6,932 nucleotides of DNA from Bacteroidota bacterium (GCA_030824295.1 JAVBYA010000429.1:1-6932); one strand, 5' to 3'. Counted from the stretch's first letter, positions 1-5,592 are shown. Notes: generated by a model not told the origin, from the sequence alone. Made by a program: numbers and translations.

Positions 1-75
1 CGAGACGAAATCAGTGGGTGGGTGCTAAAGTCAGAGGCGGGGTTGGGTTTACCGGAGAGGCAAAAAGAACTATGC

Positions 76-115
76 TAATTCATAATTCAGAATGCAGAAT
101 GTAGAATGGAGAAGC
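76..115. repeat. Degenerate 7-bp tandem repeat tract
   Basis: Six consecutive 7-bp units are in register: TAATTCA twice, then GAATGCA, GAATGTA and GAATGGA, and last a decayed GAAGCGA. The rest of 1-280 contains no convincing gene. A 24-codon plus-strand reading frame at 167-241 is discussed and rejected elsewhere. The tract lies beyond the 3' end of the ORF6N gene, in noncoding DNA. It looks like replication slippage followed by drift. Confidence 0.7.
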
Positions 116-280
116 GAACTGTGCCAAACCAAAAGGATTTACGTTAATCAGGAGGAAACGCAACGGGTGCAATACTCCTGCGCGGGATTGGGGCCGGCGG
201 GTCAGTTAGTAGGGCTGGGACACTATATCCTTGGGTGGTAATGTGCTGAACGGTTTAGGTCTTTCTCAAGGAAGATCATT

Positions 281-775
281 TCAAAATCCAACTTTATACG
301 GCTTCTTTTTCGCCGGTTCCATCAATTGCCGGATCGCATCGAAAACAGCTTTGATCTGAAGATCATGTGATTCGTATTTCTGTTCAAGGTTCTCCAGTTT
401 TCTCATGAGATCCTTATGGTTGTGAAGTATTTCGCGTATTTTTACAAATGTGCGCATGATAGCTATATTAATATGAACTGCTCTTGGTGTATTTATGACA
501 CTGGATAACATTGAAACGCCTTGTTCAGTAAAAACATAGACTGCTTTTGAGAACTTTAAGGATGTCACAAATTGTGATATCCTATTGATCTCTTCTCTGG
601 TCAACTCGAACATAAAATCATCCGGGAATCGATCTGCATTGCGTTTAACAGCTTGCATCAGCACACGTGTCTCAATTCCATAAAGATCTGCGAGATGTGC
701 ATTGAGCATGACCCGTTGCTTCCGAATGATGAAAATATTTTGTTGGATTGATTCGATGCGAACCGTCTGGCGCAT
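281..775 (-). CDS. ORF6N domain-containing protein
   Basis: A complete 164-residue protein of the ORF6N family, a KilA-N-associated module common in phages, prophages and mobile elements and thought to bind DNA. Family hallmarks are in order: LADLYG at residues 28-33, NADRFPDDFMF at 46-56 and FTEQGV at 82-87. A charged, probably coiled-coil tail runs from about residue 110 to 150, and the C-terminus ends in a lysine-rich stretch then VGF, as full-length members do. The ATG at 773-775 follows an AAAGGAG ribosome site with a 4-nt gap, which supports this start. The gene looks AT-richer than the DUF1905 gene beside it, consistent with acquisition. A 25-bp near-perfect palindrome lies inside the gene over residues 65-73, and an imperfect palindrome lies just upstream. 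The cellular role is unknown; a regulatory or phage-antirepressor-like role would be inference. Family assignment is firm. Confidence 0.93.
   Translation of the reverse strand: MRQTVRIESIQQNIFIIRKQRVMLNAHLADLYGIETRVLMQAVKRNADRFPDDFMFELTREEINRISQFVTSLKFSKAVYVFTEQGVSMLSSVINTPRAVHINIAIMRTFVKIREILHNHKDLMRKLENLEQKYESHDLQIKAVFDAIRQLMEPAKKKPYKVGF
559..583. repeat. 25-bp intragenic palindrome in ORF6N gene
   Basis: On the plus strand the left arm is AGGATGTCACAA and the right arm TTGTGATATCCT, separated by one base at 571. Eleven of twelve positions pair; the exception is G564 opposite T578, a possible wobble in plus-strand RNA. On the coding strand it spans the codons for R-I-S-Q-F-V-T-S plus one base. 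The geometry (12-1-12) is the same as that of the palindromes in both RhuM copies. Confidence 0.9.
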
Positions 776-787
776 ACTTCTCCTTTT

Positions 788-811
788 AGTAAGTAAATTG
801 AATTACGTACT
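788..811. promoter_or_regulatory. Imperfect palindrome upstream of ORF6N gene
   Basis: A 24-bp AT-rich dyad with left half AGTAAGTAAATT and right half GAATTACGTACT; ten of twelve positions pair. It starts only a few bases upstream of the AAAGGAG ribosome site of the ORF6N gene, where an operator or a 5' leader hairpin would sit. The gene encodes a predicted DNA-binding protein, so autoregulation is possible, but nothing here proves it. Confidence 0.35.
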
Positions 812-831
812 TTTGGGTGAAAAATGAAATA

Positions 832-857
832 CCTGATGGGTTTAGAACCTCATCGGG
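832..857 (-). terminator. Possible terminator after DUF1905 gene
   Basis: Arms CCTGATGGG (832-840) and CTCATCGGG (849-857, plus-strand sequence) form a 9-bp stem with two G-T pairs and an 8-nt loop. Read on the minus strand the hairpin is followed by a T-rich run at 815-831, between the end of the DUF1905 gene and the start of the ORF6N gene. A second T-rich run at 865-874 on the plus side leaves the direction uncertain. The stem is short. Confidence 0.4.
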
Positions 858-912
858 CAATCGATTTTTGTTTCTGATAAGCCTTGGCAAGCGTAGCAAC
901 TGTGGCTGCGGG

Positions 913-1179
913 TCAGAGCAGGTAGGTCAGTTCGAGCAGGACGGTATCGCCGTCCGTGTACTGTTTGCGGATCTTCTTGGGAAGCGGGAGCAGCACGCGG
1001 CCGCTCTTCTCGGTCCAGACGCTCGTGCGCCACTCCTGGCCGTCAAGTACGGCGATGACCGGTGTGCGTCCCCACGCCAGCTTGGCGGCGGGCGCATGCT
1101 TCTTCGGTACAACCGCAAAGGTCCATCCCCCTTTGCCGGGGTAGGAGAAGAGTTTGGATTTGAAGAGATGGGATTTCAT
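913..1179 (-). CDS. DUF1905 domain-containing protein
   Basis: An 88-residue protein that matches the small DUF1905 family along its whole length. The pattern visible is an opening beta strand ending in GKGGWTFAVVPKK (about residues 15-27), then a middle strand with 'RTPVIAVLDGQEWRTSVW', then SGRVLLPLPKKIRK (about 59-72) and a closing GDTVLLELTYL. This gives a compact beta-barrel-like fold. The biochemical function is unknown; some relatives are fused to a YdeI-like domain, which is absent here. The ATG at 1177-1179 has no strong Shine-Dalgarno sequence, but no better start is available. The gene is GC-rich, unlike the ORF6N and RhuM sequences around it. A plausible promoter with two dyad sites lies just upstream. 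The antisense open frame over the same bases is a shadow. Family call fairly sure, function not. Confidence 0.8.
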   Translation of the reverse strand: MKSHLFKSKLFSYPGKGGWTFAVVPKKHAPAAKLAWGRTPVIAVLDGQEWRTSVWTEKSGRVLLPLPKKIRKQYTDGDTVLLELTYLL

Positions 1180-1190
1180 TGGTGATCAGT

Positions 1191-1232
1191 CTTGTCAAGG
1201 TTAAGGTAGGACTTTTTTATACTCTTGACAAG
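1191..1232 (-). promoter_or_regulatory. Putative promoter and paired CTTGWCAAG sites for DUF1905 gene
   Basis: On the minus strand a -35-like TTGTCA (1231-1226) is followed, after exactly 17 bp, by a -10-like TACCTT (1208-1203). The expected transcription start is near 1196, about 17 bp before the ATG. Two near-palindromic 9-mers, CTTGACAAG (1224-1232) and CTTGTCAAG (1191-1199), are inverted copies of each other. One covers the -35 and the other the predicted start site, as repressor operators would. The -10 match is weak, and many promoters in this phylum do not use this consensus. Confidence 0.35.
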
Positions 1233-1255
1233 GCTGCTGCCTGCTGGCAGGCCAT

Positions 1256-1378
1256 TCACCGTCCGCTCGTCAGCAGATGCGCGATCAACGCGATCATCTG
1301 TTCTTTCTCTTTGGGGTTGCTTTCGGCGATCAGCAGGGCGAGAGCCGTAAAAGCTGTGTCATTGATCTGACGGTACGA
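1256..1378 (-). pseudogene. Coding-like 40-codon fragment, unidentified
   Basis: On the minus strand, between an in-frame TGA at 1381-1379 and a TGA at 1258-1256, 40 codons read as a natural-looking helical C-terminus: around TALALLIAESNPKEKEQM, then an aliphatic segment and LLTSGR before the stop. No ATG, GTG or TTG start is in frame, so it is not an intact gene. It is probably the last part of a larger protein lost to deletion, or a chance open stretch. I do not recognise the family. Confidence 0.35.
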
Positions 1379-1381
1379 TCA

Positions 1382-1735
1382 TTCTTATGAGAGATAATCG
1401 CACGGTTCCCCTTTATATATAAATTGATTTGTCAAAAAACACTTCTCCTACTTTTCTTGACGGGGCCCCGAAGGGATGCCGACGTGTAACCCAAAGCGGG
1501 TCGGCACAAGAAAAGTAGTAAAAGACCCTTCCCCCGAAGGGATCCCTTTGGGAGACTCCGCATTCAAGAAATACTGCCGGCGTCGCTCAGGGTGACTATC
1601 CGCTGTAATTGACATCTGTCCCACATTTCATCTAATAAAATCCCGTCAATTCATCCCCGCCTGAACGCGCAGCGGGCAGGGCTTTCCCATTCGCTCAATC
1701 CTCCTAAATTTCGCGGCCATCGCACTTATTCAATA
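1382..1735. other. Noncoding stretch with repeats
   Basis: No convincing reading frame, RNA gene or transposase fragment is visible. The stretch contains the nested inverted repeat at 1448-1518, a 12-bp direct repeat CCCCGAAGGGAT (1466-1477 and 1532-1543) and a perfect 12-bp palindrome AAGGGATCCCTT (1537-1548). It separates the DUF1905 region from the RhuM remnants and has the look of decayed or repeat-derived spacer. Confidence 0.6.
1448..1518. repeat. Nested inverted repeat
   Basis: The outer arms are CTACTTTTCTTG (1448-1459) and its exact complement CAAGAAAAGTAG (1507-1518). Inside is a second perfect pair, TGCCGAC (1477-1483) and GTCGGCA (1500-1506). On the right the two arms are directly adjacent; on the left they are separated by a 17-nt bulge that includes GGGGCCCC. 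It could fold as a branched hairpin or be a miniature mobile repeat. No flanking target duplication could be identified. Confidence 0.65.
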
Positions 1736-2218
1736 CTAAGGGAAAAGACTTACAGATAAGTGCAGGTCTTTGTTCTTGATGATCGTCAGCAGTCCCTGGG
1801 CTTCATCGGAAGTGAGTTTTTTATTGCGAACGCTGGTTATGATGTTGATGGTTCTTTGAAGCTCAACAATGCCCGCGGTGGTCCTGTCCAATGCCTTTTT
1901 ATTGAGCGTATATCCTTTGATGAGATGATCGCGGAGAACGTGAGTTGCCCAGATCCTGAACTGCGTTCCTTGTCTGGATCTTACCCGATAACCGACAGAA
2001 ATGATGACATCAAGGTTGTAGAGAGTCAATTTCCTCGAAATCCGACGGTTTCCCTCAGTTTGAACTATTAAGGATTCCTTAATAGTTGAATCTTTTTCCA
2101 ATTCCTTTTCAGAATATATCCGGCCAAGATGTGTGTTGATATTGGCAACGGTCTGTTGGAACAATTCAGCCACTTGTTATTGGGTCAACAAAACGGTCTC
2201 GTCCTCCAAACGAATTGT
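1736..2218 (-). pseudogene. RhuM-family protein remnant, copy B
   Basis: This is the interior of a virulence RhuM-family protein (Fic/DOC-associated in many members). In frame from 2218 the translation begins at TIRLEDETVLLTQ, hits TAA at 2179-2177 where copy A has lysine, then continues QVAELFQQTVANINTHL. It passes the conserved LYNLDVIISVGYRV and GTQFRIWATHVLRDHLIKGY segments. Homology ends near LTSDEAQGLLTIIKN, after which unrelated residues lead to the stop at 1736. Complete family members are, from memory, over 300 residues, so the C-terminal part that often carries a Fic-like domain is gone. The copy also lacks its own start, being joined out of frame to copy A. An internal GTG at 2171-2173 could permit a 145-residue product, but no good ribosome site is evident. 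It keeps a perfect 25-bp palindrome at 2063-2087. I read it as a dead remnant. Confidence 0.88.
2063..2087. repeat. 25-bp perfect intragenic palindrome, RhuM copy B
   Basis: The arms AACTATTAAGGA and TCCTTAATAGTT are exact reverse complements around one base at 2075. On the coding strand it underlies S-T-I-K-E-S-L-I-V. It occupies the same position in the gene as the copy A palindrome at 2317-2341, but with six different bases per arm. Confidence 0.95.
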
Positions 2219-2541
2219 GTCCCCCGTTTAGATTTAACGCGGTAACCGACGGAGATAATTACATCAAGGTTGTAATACTCAATATCCCTCGAAACCGTCC
2301 TTCCTCCCTCCGTTTGAACTGTCGCAAAATTTGCGACAGTTGATTTCTGTTTTAATTCCCCTTCCCCAAAGACGTTTTTTACATGTTTGGCGGTAGTTTT
2401 ATAATCTCTTCCAAACAGTGCTCCCATTTGCTTTTGAGTCAGCCAAACGGTCTCATCCTCCAATCGGACCTCAATGGCGTCATGGCCGCTCTCCGTTGTG
2501 TAGATGATCACTTCTCCTTTATTGTCGGCCGGTTTTTTTAA
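2185..2541 (-). pseudogene. RhuM-family protein N-terminal remnant, copy A
   Basis: The N-terminal third of a RhuM-family protein: IIYTTESGHDAIEVRLEDE, then TVWLTQKQMGALFGRD (the predicted DNA-binding part), STVANFATVQTEGGRTV, and YYNLDVIISVGYRVKSKRGTQF. After GTQF (codon at 2214-2212) the frame runs into copy B sequence and stops at 2185 with unrelated residues. A GTG at 2509-2511 follows AAAGGAG with only a 2-nt gap, and family members usually have a few residues before the 'GEVIIY' block. The coding pattern also continues upstream to TTA at 2539-2541, which sits 8 nt after a strong GGGAGG, suggesting that TTA replaced an original start codon. So the copy lacks a good start and about two thirds of the protein. 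It carries a perfect 25-bp palindrome. It is inactive as a full-length gene; a short product cannot be excluded. Confidence 0.88.
2317..2341. repeat. 25-bp perfect intragenic palindrome, RhuM copy A
   Basis: The arms AACTGTCGCAAA and TTTGCGACAGTT are exact reverse complements around one base at 2329. On the coding strand it underlies S-T-V-A-N-F-A-T-V. Outer bases AACT and AGTT match copy B; the inner part differs but stays fully paired. Confidence 0.95.
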
Positions 2542-2555
2542 GGCGGTATCCTCCC

Positions 2556-2917
2556 TTTCTGTGACGCCCGTATCAGTGCGGCGGGTTTGCGGTATGGACC
2601 TCCGGTTCCGTCAGGCGTAGCCGTGCGAAGAATAGAGCATGGTTCGGCAGCAAGGCAGCACTCCGGTGCGGAGTGTGGTTCGTCTGTTTGGGTGTGCGTG
2701 TCGCAGTTCGTCAGGATGAAAATACGGGATGGAGCGGAGTCAACGACACGCGGCGCAGGGGTGTTCTGTCGTGGATAGCGTCAATATAGAATGACGATCT
2801 GAAGTGCGCAATGACGTGAATGCGTAGAACTATTGCTGAGAGATGTTGTTCAGAGAATAGGCATGAAAAGATCGATGAATGATGTACGAGGTGTTCAAGT
2901 GGCGCGCAGCGTTAGGA
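2556..2917. other. Noncoding stretch, no supported gene
   Basis: Two open plus-strand frames exist here, but their translations are compositionally unnatural and have no ribosome site or recognisable motif. A small hairpin, CACTCC/GGAGTG with a 5-nt loop, lies at about 2660-2676 and has no T run. I see no RNA gene. It separates the decayed RhuM region from the cupin gene. Confidence 0.55.
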
Positions 2918-2965
2918 GAGATGACTGTCACCTATACAACAAACCAGTGGAAGGAGACAGTCATC
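2918..2965. repeat. 48-bp hairpin repeat at cupin gene 3' end, copy 1
   Basis: The arms are GATGACTGTCACC (2920-2932) and GGAGACAGTCATC (2953-2965), pairing at 12 of 13 positions around a 20-nt loop. The sequence is 45/48 identical to the copy at 5785-5832, including most of the loop. The right arm overlaps the end of the cupin gene: its stop is TGATGA, and the second TGA corresponds exactly to the stop of the hydrolase in copy 2. A REP-like dispersed element or a shared terminator/mRNA 3' stabiliser would both fit. Confidence 0.88.
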
Positions 2966-3293
2966 AATCGACGATAAAGAGGGTTGCACCGAGCGGTGCG
3001 AACGAGCGGTGCGGTTCAGCATCATCTGCCAGCTGGTAGCTCATACCCGGCGTGAGGGTGATGATGCGTCCGTCCTGCAGTTCGGTCTTCAGTTCTCCCC
3101 CAAGGCAGAGCAGGATGTGTCCTTTGCTGCACCAATGGTCCGCCTTGTATCCGGGCGTATACTCCACCATCCGGACCCGTATTGTGCCGAACTGTTTGGT
3201 CCGCCAGAACGCTGTTCCGGTCTCCCCCGGATGTTCGGTCCGCTCCACTATGGACCAGTCGGTAGCGGTGAACGGGAAGTCTGTCATGTGCAT
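2964..3293 (-). CDS. DHCW-motif cupin fold protein
   Basis: A 109-residue single-domain protein matching the small 'DHCW motif cupin' family. The signature ADHWCSKGH (residues 51-59) is followed by LLCLGGELKTELQDGR, and PHR near residues 94-96 completes the cupin pattern. His53, His59, Glu67 and His95 are candidate metal ligands. The fold is a small beta barrel and no signal peptide is visible, so it should be cytoplasmic; the substrate is unknown. The ATG at 3291-3293 is chosen because AGGAG lies 7 nt upstream. The frame stays open to 3434, but those 47 codons run into the neighbouring gene and look noncoding. The barrel gene ends 55 bp upstream, so co-transcription is possible. A TCATGGCATGA dyad lies 32 nt before the start. 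The stop lies inside a dispersed hairpin repeat. Family firm, function open. Confidence 0.88.
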   Translation of the reverse strand: MHMTDFPFTATDWSIVERTEHPGETGTAFWRTKQFGTIRVRMVEYTPGYKADHWCSKGHILLCLGGELKTELQDGRIITLTPGMSYQLADDAEPHRSFAPLGATLFIVD

Positions 3294-3324
3294 GGTTGTG
3301 CTCCTGGTAATCGTCCTGATACAT

Positions 3325-3335
3325 TCATGGCATGA
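3325..3335. promoter_or_regulatory. TCATGGCATGA dyad upstream of cupin gene
   Basis: An 11-bp odd palindrome in the 55-bp gap before the cupin gene. The same sequence (complement TCATGCCATGA) is at 5613-5623, upstream of the T9SS cargo gene, with a 10/11 match at 5596-5606. It is a possible operator shared by the two transcription starts; it may be chance. Confidence 0.35.
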
Positions 3336-3348
3336 GTCCAATACGGGT

Positions 3349-3936
3349 TTAAGGATGGAACGAAACGAACGTAACGCCGAAGGTGACCCCTCCTGCTGCG
3401 GTGGCATTCTCCAGGATGCGGCTACGGTATTCAATGTATGGTTCGAATGCGAACATGCTTGATGTCAGGATATCATAACCGATACTCACGGCGCCATAAC
3501 TGGATGTCGGTCCGCTGACCGATATATCCCCGCTGTAGGAAGAGATGCTCGTCATATAGACACTGGCTGAGAAGAATAACAGCGGTGCAGCATCAAGCGG
3601 ATACAGCCGGAAGGAAGGTCCGACCCCCATCACCGCTGTGCCCGACTTCCCATATTTGCTCCTGCTGCTGAGCGCAGAATAGACGATCTGACCGCCCCAG
3701 GCGAACTTCGCGGAAGTGAAATAAAGGAAGGAAGGGGCAACATTGAATGTTGTAGTGGACTGGTCAGGATCATCATACGATGTGGAATTGTAGGAAACAC
3801 TCCCGGTGAGTGCGTACGTCCTCTTTCCGAACGGTGACCGCGGAGCGGCAGAACTGGTATCGGAGATGGTCTGTGCCGGCGCTGCGTGCAGTGCACTAAG
3901 CAGGAAGAGAATGCATGCGTAGAAGGTAGATTTCAT
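3349..3936 (-). CDS. Small outer-membrane beta-barrel protein
   Basis: A 195-residue protein with a clear N-terminal signal peptide (Met-Lys-Ser start, hydrophobic core YACILFLLSAL, cleavage probably after APA near residue 20). The mature part has alternating hydrophobic/aromatic strands such as RTYALTGSVSYNSTSY, SAKFAWGGQIVYSAL, AVMGVGPSFRLY, YGAVSIGYDI and FAFEPYIEYRS, as in OmpX/OmpW-size barrels. The last strand, VTFGVTFVSF, resembles an insertion signal but is followed by His-Pro. The frame is open upstream to 4086, but the ATG at 3934-3936 directly begins the signal peptide and follows AAAGG, so it is preferred. No family-specific motif is recognised; porin, adhesin or structural roles are all possible. 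It lies 149 bp downstream of the T9SS cargo gene and 55 bp before the cupin gene. Confidence 0.75.
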   Translation of the reverse strand: MKSTFYACILFLLSALHAAPAQTISDTSSAAPRSPFGKRTYALTGSVSYNSTSYDDPDQSTTTFNVAPSFLYFTSAKFAWGGQIVYSALSSRSKYGKSGTAVMGVGPSFRLYPLDAAPLLFFSASVYMTSISSYSGDISVSGPTSSYGAVSIGYDILTSSMFAFEPYIEYRSRILENATAAGGVTFGVTFVSFHP

Positions 3937-4085
3937 AGGACCTTTCGTTGGATCTGAAATGGCAGCATAGACTGCGTTATTACGTATCACCTGAACGATC
4001 GGGCATCCGTCGGAATTGAAGGTGACAGACTTCGACGAATCGACCGATGTTCGAGGATTGGATCGCCAGGCTTGAAAGCACCCCA

Positions 4086-5579
4086 TTATTTCAGCAGGAT
4101 CATTTTCATTGATCGTATGAACCGTCCTGCCTGCATCCGGTAGAAATAGATGCCGCTTGAAAGCGAACCGCCGGAGAATTCAACGTGATACTCCCCCGCC
4201 GAATGGTGCCGGTCCGCAAGCACGGCAACAGTCCTGCCGAGAACATCATGCAGCGTCAGCGTCACAGGTCCGGCGGCAGCAACGTGATACCGGATAGTGG
4301 TGGAAGGATTGAAGGGATTGGGGTAGTTCTGATCCAGTTGATATGACGGCAGAACATCCGTTCGTTGGTCAACATCATCCAAAATATCTACCAGATACAT
4401 TTGGGAATACAAGTGCGTCGCACCGCTCCGATTGCTTTCCCACACAACCGGGATGTGGGCACCGACAGAATTGCCTACCTGATAGGTGATGCGAGATCCT
4501 AGAACGGGATTCCGATTGAATCCGTTGCTTTGGATGGAATCGGAAGACAACCGGGTGGTGATCCGGATGAATGAACTGTCGCTGATGTGCGCTGATTCCG
4601 GTGACTTGCTCACCTGATAGGCGATCAAGTGACCGTACGGCGCCTGATCGATGGCCGGCTGATCGGACGGCTGAGTGATGACAGGATTGATAAATCCGCG
4701 CGCATTGTATGCAGAGAGTGAAGAGGTTGAGATCTTGTACGGAATGAATGGAGGTGAATATGGTGGAGAAACAGTATTGATATAGACATCCTTGTAATCC
4801 GCGGACCGGGGGGATTCGAAGACAATTTTCCTCCAGCCGTAGGATTGAATGTACCGTGGTCTCCGGACCGGTATCGGGATCTTCATCGTGTCGATGAAGT
4901 ATAAGGAATCCTTCGTGCCGAAACGGATATCCCTGATGACTGCCTTGGAATTATTGTTGGAATGTTTCACCGTCCAAATGACCGATGCCATATCGTATCC
5001 ATTGGACATCATATCATATTGGACAGAATCGTCATCCGATACGGCGATGGTATCGTTCAATCCGGCGGTTCCGGCCGGGACTTTCCGGTATCGAATAGCC
5101 GTACCGCTTTGCCATGTCATGAAGAACTGAGAATCAGGTTGAATGGACTGGATACGGACATTGCTATTATTAAGTGTATCGCTCGTCAATAAGGCCGGAG
5201 CACTCCAATGTGAACGGTCATGCGAATACATACTATACAACAGCCGCCATCTTCCCTGATATAATTGCTGCCACCCAACAATTCCATATTTGTATTTGAA
5301 ACACACTTCGGGATATTTCAGAAGCTCCGGTGTTCCGCTCCGGGCAATGATCACTTCCGAAGAATCCCACAGTCCGGGCCCCATCCATTGTTTCCCAACG
5401 ATGAATGAAGAATCCGGTGTCTGGCGCTCGAACACCAGCCATTCATAGGAATTGTAGTACACCGTTCTGGCGACCGAAGGATTCAATTCATCCCCTGGTC
5501 CGGATGTCAATTGCAGAGTTTGTGCAGATGTCGTATTGATGAGTAAGCAGCTGCAGAAGAGAATAAGGAGAGTTTTCAT
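4086..5579 (-). CDS. Secreted protein with T9SS type A sorting domain
   Basis: A 497-residue exported protein. Residues 1-20 form a Sec signal peptide (MKTLLILF core, ending SAQ). From about 20 to 400 there are repeated short beta-rich blocks such as QLTSGPGDELNPSV, YEWLVFERQ, GIVGWQQLYQGRW and VVWESNRSGATHLYSQMY (about 379-395). The last resembles a TolB/PD40 propeller blade, so a beta-propeller body is likely; its ligand or activity is unknown. Residues 409-497 are a textbook T9SS type A C-terminal domain: LDQNYPNPFNPSTTI, then VLGRTVAVL, SSGIYFYRM and a lysine terminus. This directs export by the type IX system to the cell surface or medium. The ATG at 5577-5579 follows GGAGG closely. A 34-bp near-perfect dyad lies just upstream and may control the gene. 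Confidence 0.95.
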   Translation of the reverse strand: MKTLLILFCSCLLINTTSAQTLQLTSGPGDELNPSVARTVYYNSYEWLVFERQTPDSSFIVGKQWMGPGLWDSSEVIIARSGTPELLKYPEVCFKYKYGIVGWQQLYQGRWRLLYSMYSHDRSHWSAPALLTSDTLNNSNVRIQSIQPDSQFFMTWQSGTAIRYRKVPAGTAGLNDTIAVSDDDSVQYDMMSNGYDMASVIWTVKHSNNNSKAVIRDIRFGTKDSLYFIDTMKIPIPVRRPRYIQSYGWRKIVFESPRSADYKDVYINTVSPPYSPPFIPYKISTSSLSAYNARGFINPVITQPSDQPAIDQAPYGHLIAYQVSKSPESAHISDSSFIRITTRLSSDSIQSNGFNRNPVLGSRITYQVGNSVGAHIPVVWESNRSGATHLYSQMYLVDILDDVDQRTDVLPSYQLDQNYPNPFNPSTTIRYHVAAAGPVTLTLHDVLGRTVAVLADRHHSAGEYHVEFSGGSLSSGIYFYRMQAGRFIRSMKMILLK

Positions 5580-5592
5580 CGGGCCTCCGAAA

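Noticed and set aside
167..241. 24-codon plus-strand frame starting GTG after AGGAGG
   Set aside because: The ribosome-like AGGAGG is 11 nt from the GTG and the peptide is glycine-rich with no recognisable feature; too short to support without expression data.
817..1185. Plus-strand open frame of 122 codons
   Set aside because: It is antisense to the DUF1905 gene, whose translation has a family pattern; the plus-strand translation has none. The smaller frames at 842-1033, 927-1118 and 956-1144 are shadows too.
1760..2071. Plus-strand open frame of 103 codons
   Set aside because: It is antisense to the RhuM copy B remnant, which accounts for the openness.
2587..3039. Plus-strand frames at 2587-2778 and 2833-3039
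   Set aside because: Composition is unnatural (rich in Arg, Gly, Ser and Val), no ribosome site is evident, and the second runs into the cupin gene end and the hairpin repeat.
3294..3434. N-terminal extension of the cupin frame to 3434
   Set aside because: It overlaps the barrel gene end and lacks family similarity; the ATG at 3293 has AGGAG at proper spacing.
3937..4086. N-terminal extension of the barrel protein to 4086
   Set aside because: It would place 50 residues before an obvious signal peptide and overlap the stop of the T9SS gene.
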